In this document: one piece after another, positions 49,116 to 60,877 of the stretch
Numbering within the stretch: the first letter of the stretch is position 1
Layout: every line of letters starts with the position of its first letter
Origin: Tanypteryx hageni
Taxonomy: Eukaryota; Arthropoda; Insecta; Odonata; Petaluridae
Direction of reading: 5' to 3'
Length of the DNA stretch: 64,000 nt
NCBI GenBank assembly: GCA_028673005.1
Contig: CM054113.1
Span: 40,614,117-40,678,116 of the forward strand
Made by a program: the position numbers and the translations under genes
The notes under the pieces: generated by a model
Seen by the model: only the letters and a program-made list of their open reading frames with translations
Told to the model about the DNA's origin: nothing
The model's database searches: none

Positions 49116-50088
49116 TGGGGTTCCACCTCTTCCGGAATTCTGGGAGTCTCCCGGAATTAACCAATCTTAGATACATTTCTCCCGGAATCTGGTAGAACTT
49201 TTCCGGCAGCCCAAAATCTTCGAAATTGAATTTACCTAGTACTAATTTGAGATTTTGATAGAATCCTATCCATTGATGCCAATGAAGTGATAAATAATGT
49301 ACAAATATGCTCTTTATACAGGAGCATGTTGGTTACCACGCTAACGTGCCAATAAACGTACGTCTGATTTTTATTTTTATTTAAACCAATTATTATACAT
49401 TCAATATTGTTTTAGATTTCATTTCAAAAGTAAATGGAGATGACGGAGTATTAAATAATAGTGTAACGCTTGTGTTTTAAGCTTCAGTATCCACCGCAGC
49501 TTGTGACCGTTGTTCAATGCTATTAACGAATTGTGCTGTGAAGTTCGAAGCAAATTAAATGTGGACCATGTCAACACTGAAATTCACGTATGAACCAATT
49601 TTAAATACTCTTTTAAAGATATCCATGCCCTTTTACTATCAAAACCAGATCTTTTGGAGACTGCTCGATGTTGTTCGAATAACAAATTCAAATGAAATAT
49701 TACTACTGAAGTAATGCTATTTTTAAGATTTATTTATTATATTTCATATAATAAAACAAAACTGACGTTATATATTAATATATTTTTTAAATAAAAAATA
49801 TAATTATTCTATGTTCTCATTAGGTGTTTTTTAACCTACAAACGATATCGCGGTTAACTATTCATATGGATATCGCCCGGAATCAGCCGTTTTCAACGTG
49901 ACAACTCTAACTTTAAAAATAAAACGAGATTAAATAATCATTACTGATTTTACTAATAACAAAATAAGTTTCATTGGTCACTTTAGTTGTTTTTCGACCT
50001 AGAGAAAATACTCCCGGATTCTCCCGGAATTTTCTACTCATGAAAAGGAAATCTCCCGGAATCAACTACTCATAAGGTGGCAACCCTG
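49116..50088 (+). mobile_element. Non-autonomous hAT-like element, left arm (unit 2)
   Basis: Copy of 22081-23057 with 8-bp duplications gctgagtc (49108-49115) and ggtgagtc (50089-50096). Confidence 0.75.
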
Positions 50089-50316
50089 GGTGAGTCCCTT
50101 CCTACTTATTTCCTTTTATATCTCGCATTTCATTCTTCCGCTGTTATTAAATTTCATTTTTTGATATTTTCTCAGATGTGCTGATTCAAGTCGGTTGAAG
50201 TTCATTTTACTCCTATGGAATTCACGTCCCTGATTTCTGAAATTCTTACAACTACAGATAATATTTTCTCTTCACACAAGAGACGTCTTGAAAATTTGCT
50301 CGTAGAAACAGGAAAC

Positions 50317-51277
50317 TAGGGTTGCCACCTCATGAGTAGTTGATTCCGAGAGATTTCCACCGAATGAATAGCAAATTTCGGGAGAAACCGGGAGAATTTT
50401 ATCTAGGTCAAAAAACCGGGTGTGAGCAATGAAACTATTTTATTTAATTATTGGGAAACATATAATGATATTTAATATTTATTTTATTGTTAAATTTACA
50501 GTTGCCATCTTGTAAATTGTTGATTCCGGAAGTTAATAGCGAGATATTCTGTAGGTTAAAAATAGCTAACGAGGACCATAAAATTTGGTTTATTTATCAT
50601 TTACAAAATATATGAATGTTTAACATTAATTTTGTTTTAACATTACTCTATGAATTATAATAACAAATTCGTAAAAATAGCATTACTTCAAAAGCCGTGC
50701 TTCATTTATGTAATTTGAATTTGTATTTTGAACTACTCTAGCAGTCTCCAAAAGATCTGATTTTGACAGAAAAAGGCATTGAAATCTTTAGGTGAGTAAT
50801 TAAAATTGGTGTATACTGAAATTTCCGCCTTGACATGATGCACACTTAATTAGTTTCGACCTTTACTCAACAAAACGTTAATGACATTGAATACATGTTC
50901 GCAGGTTTCGTTGGATACTGAAACTGACAGCACAAACGTTACAATTTTGCTTAATTCTCCGCCAACCTCATTTACTTTTGAAAAGAAATCTAACACAATG
51001 GTGAATGTTTCTAGATTGGTTTAAATTGTAATAAAAATCAGGCGACCCGTCACTGGCCCGTCAGATTTGGTAACCAACATGGTTCTGTATAAAGAGGAGA
51101 TTTATGCATTAAGTATCGTTTCATAGATTAGATTAGATAGATTCATAGATTCTACCAAAATCTCAACTTAATATAAGGTAAAAACATTAGTAAAGCTGAA
51201 AATTACATCATTACAAAGATTCTGGGCTCCCGAACAAGTTCTACCAGATTCCAGGAGAGATGTATCTATGGTGGGTT
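50317..51277 (-). mobile_element. Non-autonomous hAT-like element, right arm (unit 2)
   Basis: Copy of 23286-24214. It contains a few extra bases near 50538-50552 and a small local repeat (agattagattagatagatt) near 51125-51150. Confidence 0.75.
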
Positions 51278-54200
51278 AAATTTTGTAAATCAAATCTTTT
51301 TGAACGCGTTTAATTCATGAAAAATAAAACGTTTATGTAGCCCATAGTAGGTAAACGTTTACAATAAAATCAGAATCTCTGATATTGTCATCAGTTTCCA
51401 GTTAGTACCCTGTAAAATTAAAATAAAAATCTTGTAGCATATGAATCGTCATTGTCTGTTCTACGATAACTGCAATCTCGATTTTTTTATTTTCACAAAA
51501 TTTCGTGTGCATGTTCAAATAACTTAAGAGACGACTGCCAATAGTTTTTCTAGAACACCACACTTATAGTTCCTGAGCTAATTTTTAAGTCTTATCCAAT
51601 CAAAACGAAATTTAGCGGACACACAGAAAACATCAAACAACGAAGAAAACGCCAAATAAAAATTTCCCTAAAATGTACCCCAGAGGCACGCAATTTGCGT
51701 TGGCGCGGTCTCTTATGTTGAATCCCTGTGCACTTGGTCTGTTTGCTTGATTATCCGTTTGTCTGTCCTGCTATAACTTTTGTCTCAACGAGGAGACAAG
51801 GCTCAGGTTCATTTGCCATTAGTCCGGTATTTCGTGCGATTCTTGAAATTACATTTCTTTCATTCATATTTTACTTCCGAGGGCAGCGCTTTCAATTCCA
51901 ATCAAATTTTACATCCACACTGTAGGAGAACTACGAAGACGATAATAATATTGAACGTGATAGATGGTAGATGAATCGCCAATGATGAATGCTGCTTTGT
52001 ATCCGAAACACCTACCTACGTGATTCCCCCCACCAGCCCAAGGCGGCTTGAGCGAGGCCAAACATCCCGCGGATCCCCTGGTATTATAGATGAGAGATGG
52101 AGGAACAATTAGCGTAACGGCATCATGACGCGGGAAACAAAATCTTGACAGCAACTCGGACAAATTATGGCATTAACCTCGAGTAACATCCTGATTCTCG
52201 GTGAAATTATGATTTACTTTTCCGTACAATATGGATTTTGTACCTGTCATTCATTTTCTTTGAATTTTAGCGTGCAGCCCTACATCTCTACGGCATTCGG
52301 CCTTCCTGCTTCAGAAACCATCACGTTTCATATAAATAATATTACAAACTGAAAATAATATCTGCGATGACTGCCTAAGATACTTCTGCTCGCATACGGC
52401 AGTGTTTTTAACAATTTATTAAAAAAAAATGTAAAATGACCTTCGATAAAACAATTAGGTATTCTGCGAGAGAGATTTGTGAATAAGATCATTTTCATTG
52501 TTTGCTAAATGATATTGTCTTAAAATAATTTTTAATTGTTAAAAGTTTCATTTTCGTGTGGTAACATTGATGCAAAACGTTAGAATGTGACAAGTCAACT
52601 CAATGGTATGGAGAAGTAAGTAATGATAGATGGTAGATGAATCGCCAATGACGAAGGCTGCTTTGTATCCGAAACACATACCTACTTTTCGCAACTTTTC
52701 CTGGATATCGGAGGGACGTATTCCACCAACTTAATCTTTTCGGCAATTATGAATTTGGAAGGAATTAGGTAAACCGATTTTGACAAAGGTTTGTATGAAG
52801 CAGGCGTGCAATATAAAATAGCAATTTCAAGATGTTTACTGTAGATATGGAAAGCAAGGCTGCCACAATACAACGGATAAAATATTATTTTTACAAGTAT
52901 TTGTGTTTAACTATTCTCATCAATTTGAACCAAATTTAATACTTTTAATATAAACATAACATAACATAATAAATAAGCAAAATGTCGTATTTCAACCGGG
53001 TCGATTAAACAGGGCTACCATGATATCAAGGTTAGAATGTTTCTGTAATTATGAATTTGGAAGGTATTGGCAGAACGGATTTCAAAGAAATTTCGTTTGT
53101 AGGGCGAGGTGACGAAAAGCACCGCTGTACCACGGAAAAACATATATAACCCCTACTTGTTGTATATTAAAATTGTATTGAAAGGAAAGAAGGCGGATTA
53201 GGGCTTTCCATAACTACTTGTTTAATATAGAAGTTCTCTCAATAGGACATATTTACCTTCAAACTTCAAGAAAATATATTCTTCTCTTACCAGAAATTTC
53301 CTAGAAGGTTTGCGGCTGTCGTACTCGCACGTACGCACGCATTATTTGACCATTACCTCTCCCTCTATTTTCCTTTCCTTCTAAAACACCCCTCAATGCC
53401 CTAAACGCTGCCTGACTGAGTGCTTACCTCCTCATCTTGGAGACGTCTGCATTTCGGCATGCAAGGTAATTAATTTCAGTTTCATAATATGATCCCCAAT
53501 AATTCTTCGAAAAAAATTACTCAGGGGTGCGCTTCTAATTAATTGAAAATAGTGACGCTATATGTAAGATATTGGGTGGAGGTAGAAATGAACGACAGAT
53601 TTTCATTAGGTCAAATGAATGTCGACTATTAGTGTGATTCGTCAGCATTATGTGAGCATGGAATGAAAAATCGCAACTCCCTAGTATCAAATATATTAAT
53701 AAGCATTAAAATGGATTTCATTTATGGTTTTAACAATGGCCTCCCTGAACAAACAAAAAATTACACGAGCCCGATCGTGTATCTCCTCTGCCCTCAGCAG
53801 CACTCGATGTGATGACACGCATTTTATTATCGTGGTTGTGTCTTTCGATATGCGTGGGCGTTAACATTATTCCCATAGTGTCACCTTTAGCTATCATGAA
53901 GTTGCGACCTTGCAATATGTCGGAGTTTCTCCCGCCCACTTTCTTGGATTATTAATCGCCCTACAGGGTTTTAGGGGTTTCCATTGCATTATCGTAATAG
54001 ACATTTTATCCCCGGGCGCTAATCATTATATTGCATACGATCCTACAGGCATCATACAAATTCACATAGGTACCCTCCCAATCCTTTAATGAAGAACTGA
54101 CGCTTTGTAAAATCAAAGAACGTTCACACGCTTCTTCCGTATTTTCGCCACTATTTAGCATCACTTCCGATGAAAGCTAGTTCTTTACGAGTGCATTTAA

Positions 54201-54849
54201 CGGATTACGAATATACATATCCCACGAGAATTTGCGACAAATGGCGATTATCAATTAAAAAGTTTTAAGTCATAATTTTTAAAATGGGGGAGTATCTGAA
54301 TCTCTCCGAGTTGTGGCTCGAGTTGAATATGCAAACGTAAAGGACACCTATCGCATTGAACTGCTTTCGCTTGCGTCCGATGCCCACCGAACAACGCGGC
54401 TGGACGTCAATGCTGCACTCATTTTTTCGTATTCCAACTGGACCAGGAGGGCTTCCCAGTAACGTATGACTTAGCGGCACGTGTAACCTGCCCTTAACAG
54501 ACCCACCGTGGCCGAATCCTTCCCTCCCAGCTGTTACCTTTTCCTCCGAAATTACTTTTTTCCCACCCGATGTACTTGTTTATTCTATTTGTCGCTCGTT
54601 GGAAAATAATCACATAGCTGAAAAAGAATGCATAAACTTAACTCCTTATTACTGCCCAGGATGATGAAACTGGGCAATAGTTGTATTCCGATAGACAACT
54701 AAGCCCACAGTTTTCGGTACGTATAGAAAATATCCCATTCCTATAGACTTTCGACACGGAAATTCCACAGTATTTGTCGTTTGGCAGGTGAACGTGAGAT
54801 TTTTAAACCTTGCTTTAAATTAAAACGTATAGCATTATCGATTAATAAT
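51278..54849. other. Intergenic DNA, unit 2 copy of 24215-27787
   Basis: Contains the two degenerate PLE-tail-like repeats (about 51962-52020 and 52626-52685). The ORF at 26508-26750 of unit 1 is broken by indels here, which argues that it is not a gene. Confidence 0.5.
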
Positions 54850-55688
54850 GAAATTTGGAGAATATTCAGCTGAGTTAAACGGAATTCTAATTCAGATCGT
54901 CGCATTTTGGATGAAATGGACTTCACGTAAATATTAGCCTCGTTCGGAAGTTTAATCTGATGTCGCTATGAGAAGCGCCATCTTGGCTTTGGTTTTTCAT
55001 TATGTGGAAATGCGGAATGTCAACTACGGTTGACTTGAATGCTACTGTACAGCGCTCTACCAGTCATCATCGAAAATTTTATCAGCAAAAAGAAGGTTTA
55101 TCAATGGGCTCTCCTTTATCTCCCCCCTACTGTCAGACATTTTTATGGATGATTTACAATCAATATTATTTAATTCCAATAACCATTCTATAAAAAATAT
55201 CTTTTATTAATTCAGATACGTCGATGATGTTCTATGCTGTTGGACCGGGAGCCTTCGACAATTAGATTCCTTTCTTATATTTTTAAACTCAATTCACAAA
55301 AATATTAAATTCACCATGGAACAAGAAACGAACCGGAAATTAAACGTTTTTGACCTAAGCATCACAATTCATAATAATAAGCATCATTTGAAATATACTG
55401 AAAACCAACATATACGTATCAAGTAATTCCTGCTGATTCCTCTCACCCATTATCCCACAAACTTGCAGCTTTTCATGCCATGCTCCACCGTTTAGTAAAC
55501 ATTCCCATATCCAGCTTTGATTTTAACAAAAAATTGGAGATCATTAAATTTATATCCAACAAGAATGTATATACCAACCAGTTAATTGATAAAGTGCTTG
55601 ACAAAAAATTTCGCAAATTAGCCACATCCAACATTGCTTCTCTCTCTCTCTTATTAAATCAATAGCCCCTAAATGGTGCAAATTACCC
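54850..55688 (+). repeat. Tandem segmental duplication, partial third copy
   Basis: 54850-54956 matches 1-107. The sequence then jumps to the equivalent of 835 and follows it to the base equivalent to 1543, where similarity to the other units stops. About 720 bp present in units 1 and 2 is absent here. Both ends of that missing segment in the other units carry the 11-bp word atgtcgctatg. From 55689 the sequence continues as uninterrupted Penelope-like DNA, so this looks like the right edge of the array. Confidence 0.9.
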
Positions 55689-56137
55689 TTCGGGGGCAAA
55701 ATCTCTTATAGACTAGCAAATTTTTTACCCATGGATAAATACCGTACCTCTTTCCCCCCCCCCCCCCTAACACTAGCCAAACTCTTGTGTAAATGTAAGG
55801 ATCAAATTGATTCTTCTCGTAAAAGTGGGGTATATAGGGTTACGTGCGACAGTTGTGAGGCGATGTACATCGGGCAGACAGGGAGGAGTTTCCAACAAGG
55901 ATTAAGGAACATATGAAGTGTCTACGGACGAGAGATCCTTCTTCACTGTTGGCCACTTCACATGCCTGTCATTTCCACCCCGATTTCCTCCATTTCGAAC
56001 ACAAAGGATCTCGCCTGGACGCCTTGGAGCAGCTTGAGATATTGCAGCATATTGTTGGCAACAAAGTGTTACTCCTTAATAAACAATTATTCTCAACCCA
56101 CTCACCCCTCCTCTCCATTCCCTTCGCAAAACTGTAA
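55689..56137 (+). pseudogene. PLE-B GIY-YIG endonuclease, one frameshift
   Basis: Reads MDKYRTSFPPPPLTLAKLLC, CKCKDQIDSSRKSGVYRVTC and DSCEAMYIGQTGRSFQQ, then continues in another frame as EHMKCLRTRDPSSLLATSHA and LDALEQLEILQH, ending AKL stop at 56135-56137. A single missing base near 55893 separates the frames. The CKCK and CDSC cysteines and the YIGQTGR core are intact. A 15-base C-run (about 55746-55760) lies in the linker. Confidence 0.88.
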
Positions 56138-56282
56138 CCGTCATTTCCCCTCCACCGAGTTACCAACCAATCACCTAGCAGTCATGCCCGTACAATGTCT
56201 TTCCTCCCTCCCCCACTCTTCTACCTCCCACTCCATCGTTATCTCCTACATATGCACTTTTGGTTTTCTCTGTATCACTTAA

Positions 56283-56312
56283 TGATGACGCTAAGCGTCG
56301 AAACCTAGGTCG
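56283..56312 (+). ncRNA. Hammerhead-ribozyme-like core in PLE-B tail
   Basis: UGAUGA (56283-56288), stem II CGC/GCG extendable to GACGC/GCGTC with loop taa, GAAAC (56300-56304), short stem III and GTC (56309-56311). This is close to the minimal type I hammerhead known from Penelope-like pseudo-LTRs. The base before UGAUGA is A instead of the required C, so this copy may be inactive. Confidence 0.55.
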
Positions 56313-56395
56313 TGTCCTAATAAAATAGTGGAAAATTACAAGATTTTTATTTAGTAATCAATATGGAATTATTCCACCACATCACGCCTTCAACG

Positions 56396-57790
56396 GTTGA
56401 ATTAATATATAAGAAAGTATATTTTACTCGTTAAATCGCGCCCCTTATTTACGAAAACGTGGCAATTCAATAATAAAATTAACGTAACGTGAATTTCATG
56501 TAAACCAAATGCATATGTGAACATTTTGAAGTATACACCGAATCCTGTAGAATATCAAGCGACGATGATCATGGACAATAACCCAGAATACAAACACGGA
56601 ACGATGCTCATCCGACGGCAAAGCGGAATAAACTAATCACGGGATACTCTCACTCGGAGGATAGATTGTGGTTGTCTCTCAATAATATGAATTTCAGGAA
56701 AGTGCGTTCGTAAGAATAGTATGCAAAAATTACGAAATCGGGCTTTCTTATCATAGCTTACGTTCCAATTTGAAATACACCATAAAGAAATGTTTTTATT
56801 ATATTAATATTTAGTCTCGTACTTAAAGCTCAGAAAACGAAAGGTGGTTTACAGAAAAATTCAAATTTTCATTTAATTGTCCCAGATCTTGGGGGAGATT
56901 GGCAAAAGATACAAGAGGCATACTCCGACTTTCGGGGAAAACGATTAAGGATACTTTTCGTATTGCGAATAAGACCTAAGGCCTGGGAATTATGGGATCT
57001 AGTCGAAGTTGAAGACCGAGTGCAATAAACCGATTGCATATATTGTTATGCCCCGTATCCGTGGCATCTCGGAATGGATCCTTAAGAAAATGACATAAGA
57101 TACCTTAGAAAGAAAGGTGTAGGGAATTCAGTATGGTATGACAAATGCCGATTTCATCCTACATTTTGGAAGTTTTAGCGTTGTGAACAAATTTTATTAA
57201 TTATGACACGTAATGTCGTAGAATATGTGGTGGTGAAAAAAATACACATTCTTCCAAGACAGTTTATTTCCGTCGAAATTGAAGAATTTTCCATTTTTAT
57301 GGACATTTATCTATTTAAATCCAAAATAACCGTAGCCTACATACAACCTATCATTATGCTCATTTGCATTAATTTACCCTAATAATGGCATAGAAACCTT
57401 TACAGAAAAAATAATAAACAGAAAGAAGGAAGTAGAAGAAGCGAACATCGAAATACACACACTTTAGAAAACAATTACGCACGTATGATTCAAGTGGTAA
57501 ACATTTGATGCACATTAAAAATTACTAATTCTTAATCACTGTCTTAAATAAAAAAGGAGTTTTTATCATGTTTCTAAAACTTAGCCTGAGAAAAAATACT
57601 TGGGCTCATGGGTGGGGTTTTAACCCCCAATCACCTCCTACCGCTTTCCCCCAGATACGCCAATGAGGACATCGTAATGCGGGAATCATTAAAATGGGGT
57701 TAGGTTCCAAGATCGAAAAAATATTCTCTAAAAATTATGTCTATCTACCAAATACAACAATAATATTGATCATAATTACTTGCACACAGA
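56396..57790. other. Single-copy non-coding stretch
   Basis: AT-rich DNA right of the array. I see no ORF with domain features and no repeat boundaries. Confidence 0.5.
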
Positions 57791-57791
57791 T

Positions 57792-57798
<7 letters not shown>

Positions 57799-57827
<29 letters not shown>
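57799..57827. repeat. (TA)n microsatellite
   Basis: Uninterrupted ta/at repeat. A shorter run lies at about 58327-58345. Confidence 0.95.
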
Positions 57828-57831
<4 letters not shown>

Positions 57832-57837
57832 TAAGGA

Positions 57838-58320
57838 AAAGAAAAGGTAGTGATGAGAGTGGCAACAAGGTGTTGAGGGAAGCCCAGCGGACACTTACCA
57901 AGTTGGGGACCAAGTTGGCAGGCTGCTGGGGGCGTCGAAGAGACACTTAAAACACACGAACACAAAGAAAAACACTAATAAACACGCAAGCTTATCGGGC
58001 CTATGCCCTTCTTCAGCGAAAGAGTAACGTAAAGTGACACACTGGGCGGGGAATGACAGGGTGATGTGGAAGGTTGATTATTGGAGGAGGCGGGGAGTAA
58101 GAAGGGTGGATAGCCAATAAGGAGGGAGTGTGGTAAGGAAAAGTGCGAATAGCTACAATGTAGCAAAGGAGACATTGTAATGGAGCTAATAGGGTTAGCG
58201 GAGGTTGAGGCCAGGTGGGGAGAAAGTCAAGAATATGTATATGTGCTAGTTCCCAGTGTCGGAGAAGGGGGGAAGGAGTGTCATAGCGTAAGGCGCGAAT
58301 AACCCTTATATTGTAGCAAC
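57838..58320 (-). mobile_element. Penelope-like element 3' tail, third family, minus strand
   Basis: On the minus strand it reads a C-rich 3'UTR followed by GCTGAAGAAGGGCATAGG and CCCGATAAGCTTGCG, the characteristic PLE tail hairpin (GGGC/GCCC stem) with a GAUAAG in place of GAAAC. No coding part remains. It abuts the Harbinger element. Confidence 0.65.
57986..58018 (-). ncRNA. PLE tail hairpin, third family
   Basis: GCUGAAGAAGGGC-AUA-GGCCCGAUAAGC on the minus strand. Same architecture as the PLE-A and PLE-B hairpins but with a diverged core, so ribozyme activity is unlikely. Confidence 0.45.
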
Positions 58321-58471
58321 TATTGAATATATATATATATATAATATATTATTGATTACGTAATTTTAGTTAGTTTGAGGATTTATTGTTGTAGGTATTT
58401 GCATTTCGTCATTGTTCATTGGATTTAATTGTGTTGTTATTGTTCATTGTTATTATTGTTAATTGATTGTA

Positions 58472-58752
58472 ATGGAAGCGAAAAGGGTTAGATCGCAGAA
58501 TTGGTCGCAGGGAGAGAGGGATTCATTGTTAGCGTTGGTAGGTATGAACAAGCCATCATTGAACTACAAAGAGAAAAGGTAGAGTTGCAGAAGGATGCGG
58601 TTAGAAGGCGGGAAGAAAGGGAAGAGGAGCGGCACAGGGAGGAAATGAAGATGATGAAAGAGAAAACGGAGATGATGAAAGAGAAAAAGGAGATTAAAAA
58701 ATTTAAAAAACTGTATTGGGCTGAAAAATATAAAAATGAAATAAAAGAGTAA
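58472..58752 (+). pseudogene. Harbinger Myb/SANT-like accessory protein, internally collapsed
   Basis: ATG 58472 reads MEAKRVRSQNWSQGERDSLL then ALVG, the start of a Myb/SANT-like DNA-binding domain. After GTAGG the sequence matches, in another frame, the charged coiled-coil C-terminus (YEQAIIELQREKVELQ to YWAEKYKNEIKE, stop 58750-58752). In relatives more than a hundred residues lie between these parts, so an internal deletion with frameshift is likely. Without it the transposase lacks its usual partner. Confidence 0.75.
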
Positions 58753-58783
58753 AAAACAAATATTTTCATGATTACTTTATTTC

Positions 58784-60138
58784 CTATTCAAAATAGTTAG
58801 CAATGAAATTTCTCCTAAATATATTTCCTCTTCCTGTAGGTACTTCATTATCCTCATCTTCGTCATTTTCTTCCAAGTTCTCATCTTCACTGTCATCATC
58901 ACTGCTTTCTGAATCTGTCAAAGAAAATGAAGAATGTTTTTATTGCAGGTAACAGGGACAGGTTAATTGTAATTTATAATTATGTTGCAGTCTGTTAGTA
59001 ATATAACTACCTCTCAGGCCACAAGTAAAATTATAGAGAAATACATATATAGCTAAATCATGGATTTTTATCAGAGAATGATGTAGTAAGCAATAAAAAA
59101 TGTAACTGTTGCACAGATTTGTCAAACTTTGAACTATATAATAGATGAGGTTGGGTGCTAAAATGTGTCCAAGGATAAAACTATAGGAAATAATGTAAGA
59201 TTGCTAACCTTCCATTCTGTACTCTATCCGCAAGTTATGGAGTACAGCCATTGCCACTATCATGGCTTTAGAGGTTTCCAGATTCCCTGTGAGGCCTCTG
59301 TACAATGATCGAAATGTCATTTTCCAGACACCAAATAGCCTCTCAACTGTGTTTCTGGTTTGAATGTGGGCTGCATTGTATGCTTCCTCTGCTGCTGACT
59401 GTAATGATCATTGGTATAAATTACTCATTAACATATACAATACTCAATATATATGCCCATATAATGACTATTTTAGGTTTACCTGAGGATTCCGCATAGG
59501 TGTGAGTAAATATGGACGACAAGCATAACCACTGTCACCCAACAGGAGTCCCTTGTAGTTGCCTCTTGCAAATTTTCTTTTCAAATTCGACTCGTTAAAT
59601 ATTCTTGAGTCATGTGTGCTGCCTCTCCATCGTGCCACAATATTTTTTATCTTCAAATTGGCTGCTGCAACCACCTATTTCATAATAATTTCAGTTACAT
59701 TTTCATGGTCTGTTTCAATGAATGAAAAATCAAGTAAATATACATATACCTACAACTTACAATGATACTTACTTGCACATTTATGCTGAAGAAATTCTTC
59801 CTGTTGATGAATGCTTGAAAATTTGGTCCACCGGGATTTTTAATTTTAATATGGGTGCAATCAATACATCCCACAACTTTAGGAAATCTTCTTATTCTAT
59901 AAAAAGCTGCCATTTCAGCTCTTTCTTCTATATCAGAATCAGGAAATGTTATAACATCAGCTCTGAGTCCTGCCAAAGCAACAGAAATGTTTTTAATTAT
60001 CCGAAAAAGTCTATCATAGTATTTCCTGAAGGGATCCTGTCGCTGCAAATACAGTTTTCTAGCGCGATTCACTCCAATTTCCCCCAATTCCCGTAACTCC
60101 ATTGCTTCTTCCAAGTCTTCAAAATCAGACGCAGCCAT
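58784..60138 (-). CDS. PIF/Harbinger transposase (HARBI1-like, DDE_Tnp_4), four exons
   Basis: Exons in coding order 60138-59773, 59674-59483, 59398-59209 and 58914-58784 (stop TAG), all GT-AG with matching phases (0, 0, 1), giving about 292 residues without an internal stop. The catalytic triad is visible: D in GCIDCTHIKIKNP, D in LLGDSGYACRPYLLTP, E in RNTVERLFGVWKMTFRSL. The N-terminal helix-turn-helix part includes DPFRKYYDRLFRII. The C-terminus is an acidic tail (DSESSDDDSEDE) ending FRRNFIANYFE. It catalyses cut-and-paste transposition of its element in relatives. Vertebrate HARBI1 is somewhat longer (about 350 residues), so an upstream start is possible. It is the best preserved transposon gene of the window. 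Confidence 0.88.
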
Positions 60139-60877
60139 TTCAAATATTACTGATTTACGAAAGTGAAATAAAATATAATAAACAACAACAATTACCTATG
60201 CGGGATAAATAAACTAACAATTCGCTAACTAATTTGATAAAAACGAAATTGCACTATCCTACTCTACTTTGAAGCTAAATTACACTAACTTAACAAAAAT
60301 GAATTAAACCAAAATGAAATAACTAAAGATGTATCGTAATAATATACTAAATTAATTAAATCTATCGTTCACTATAGTTATTTCAAAACAAATTAAACTA
60401 TGAAGAAAATGGTGTAAACAACCACGAAAAATATACCTTAGCTTCTACAGTTACGATAAAATACAAAAATAAACAATAAGATGAAGAATGCGGTAAACTA
60501 ACAATACGATAAAAAAATTAATAAGAACGAAACTAAACTGACCTACTCTGAATCCACTAACCAAATTGAGACACTACTACAGAATTAACCTAAACTACCT
60601 TAATTACCTATGGAATACGTACAGATATATTCAAAACAAACGATCACCTAAAAAGCACGACAACACTTCGAAAACTGGAGAGGAGAACTCACTAGTGACA
60701 CGCTTAAACACCGGCGTCGTATGTTTAGCGAGCGAGTGACTAAGGGTTACTAAGGTAGTAGATTACTAAGCTTAATCACCCTTAGTAGTGCGCTATGAAT
60801 ACGGCATACGGACCAGCGCGCTACTAAGAGTGATTAGTAGGCCTTAGTAGCTCACTAACGATTCTATGAATACGGCC

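Larger units (their letters stand above)
54957..56395 (+). mobile_element. Penelope-like element B, 5'-truncated copy with complete 3' end
   Basis: RT C-terminus (GLSMGSPLSPPYCQ at about 55095; IYT-type block near 55395), linker KWCKLPFGGKISYRLANFL, GIY-YIG endonuclease and a 3' tail. It starts at ctgatgtcgctatg. The tail carries a hammerhead-like core (56283-56311) and ends with the Penelope-style tggaaaattacaagattttt and ggaattattccaccacatca. The source of the truncated fragments in units 1 and 2 is of this type. Confidence 0.85.
58472..60877 (-). mobile_element. PIF/Harbinger DNA transposon, left end not found
   Basis: A Myb-type gene (plus) and a DDE transposase (minus) in convergent arrangement, typical of PIF/Harbinger. 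The right (transposase 5') end is at about 60877, where the minus strand reads GGCCGTATTCATAG. Subterminal DNA 60730-60877 contains repeated cttagtag words and a second internal ctatgaatacggc at 60795-60807. No matching terminus is seen near 58330-58470; the adjoining PLE tail suggests it was lost. Confidence 0.85.
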
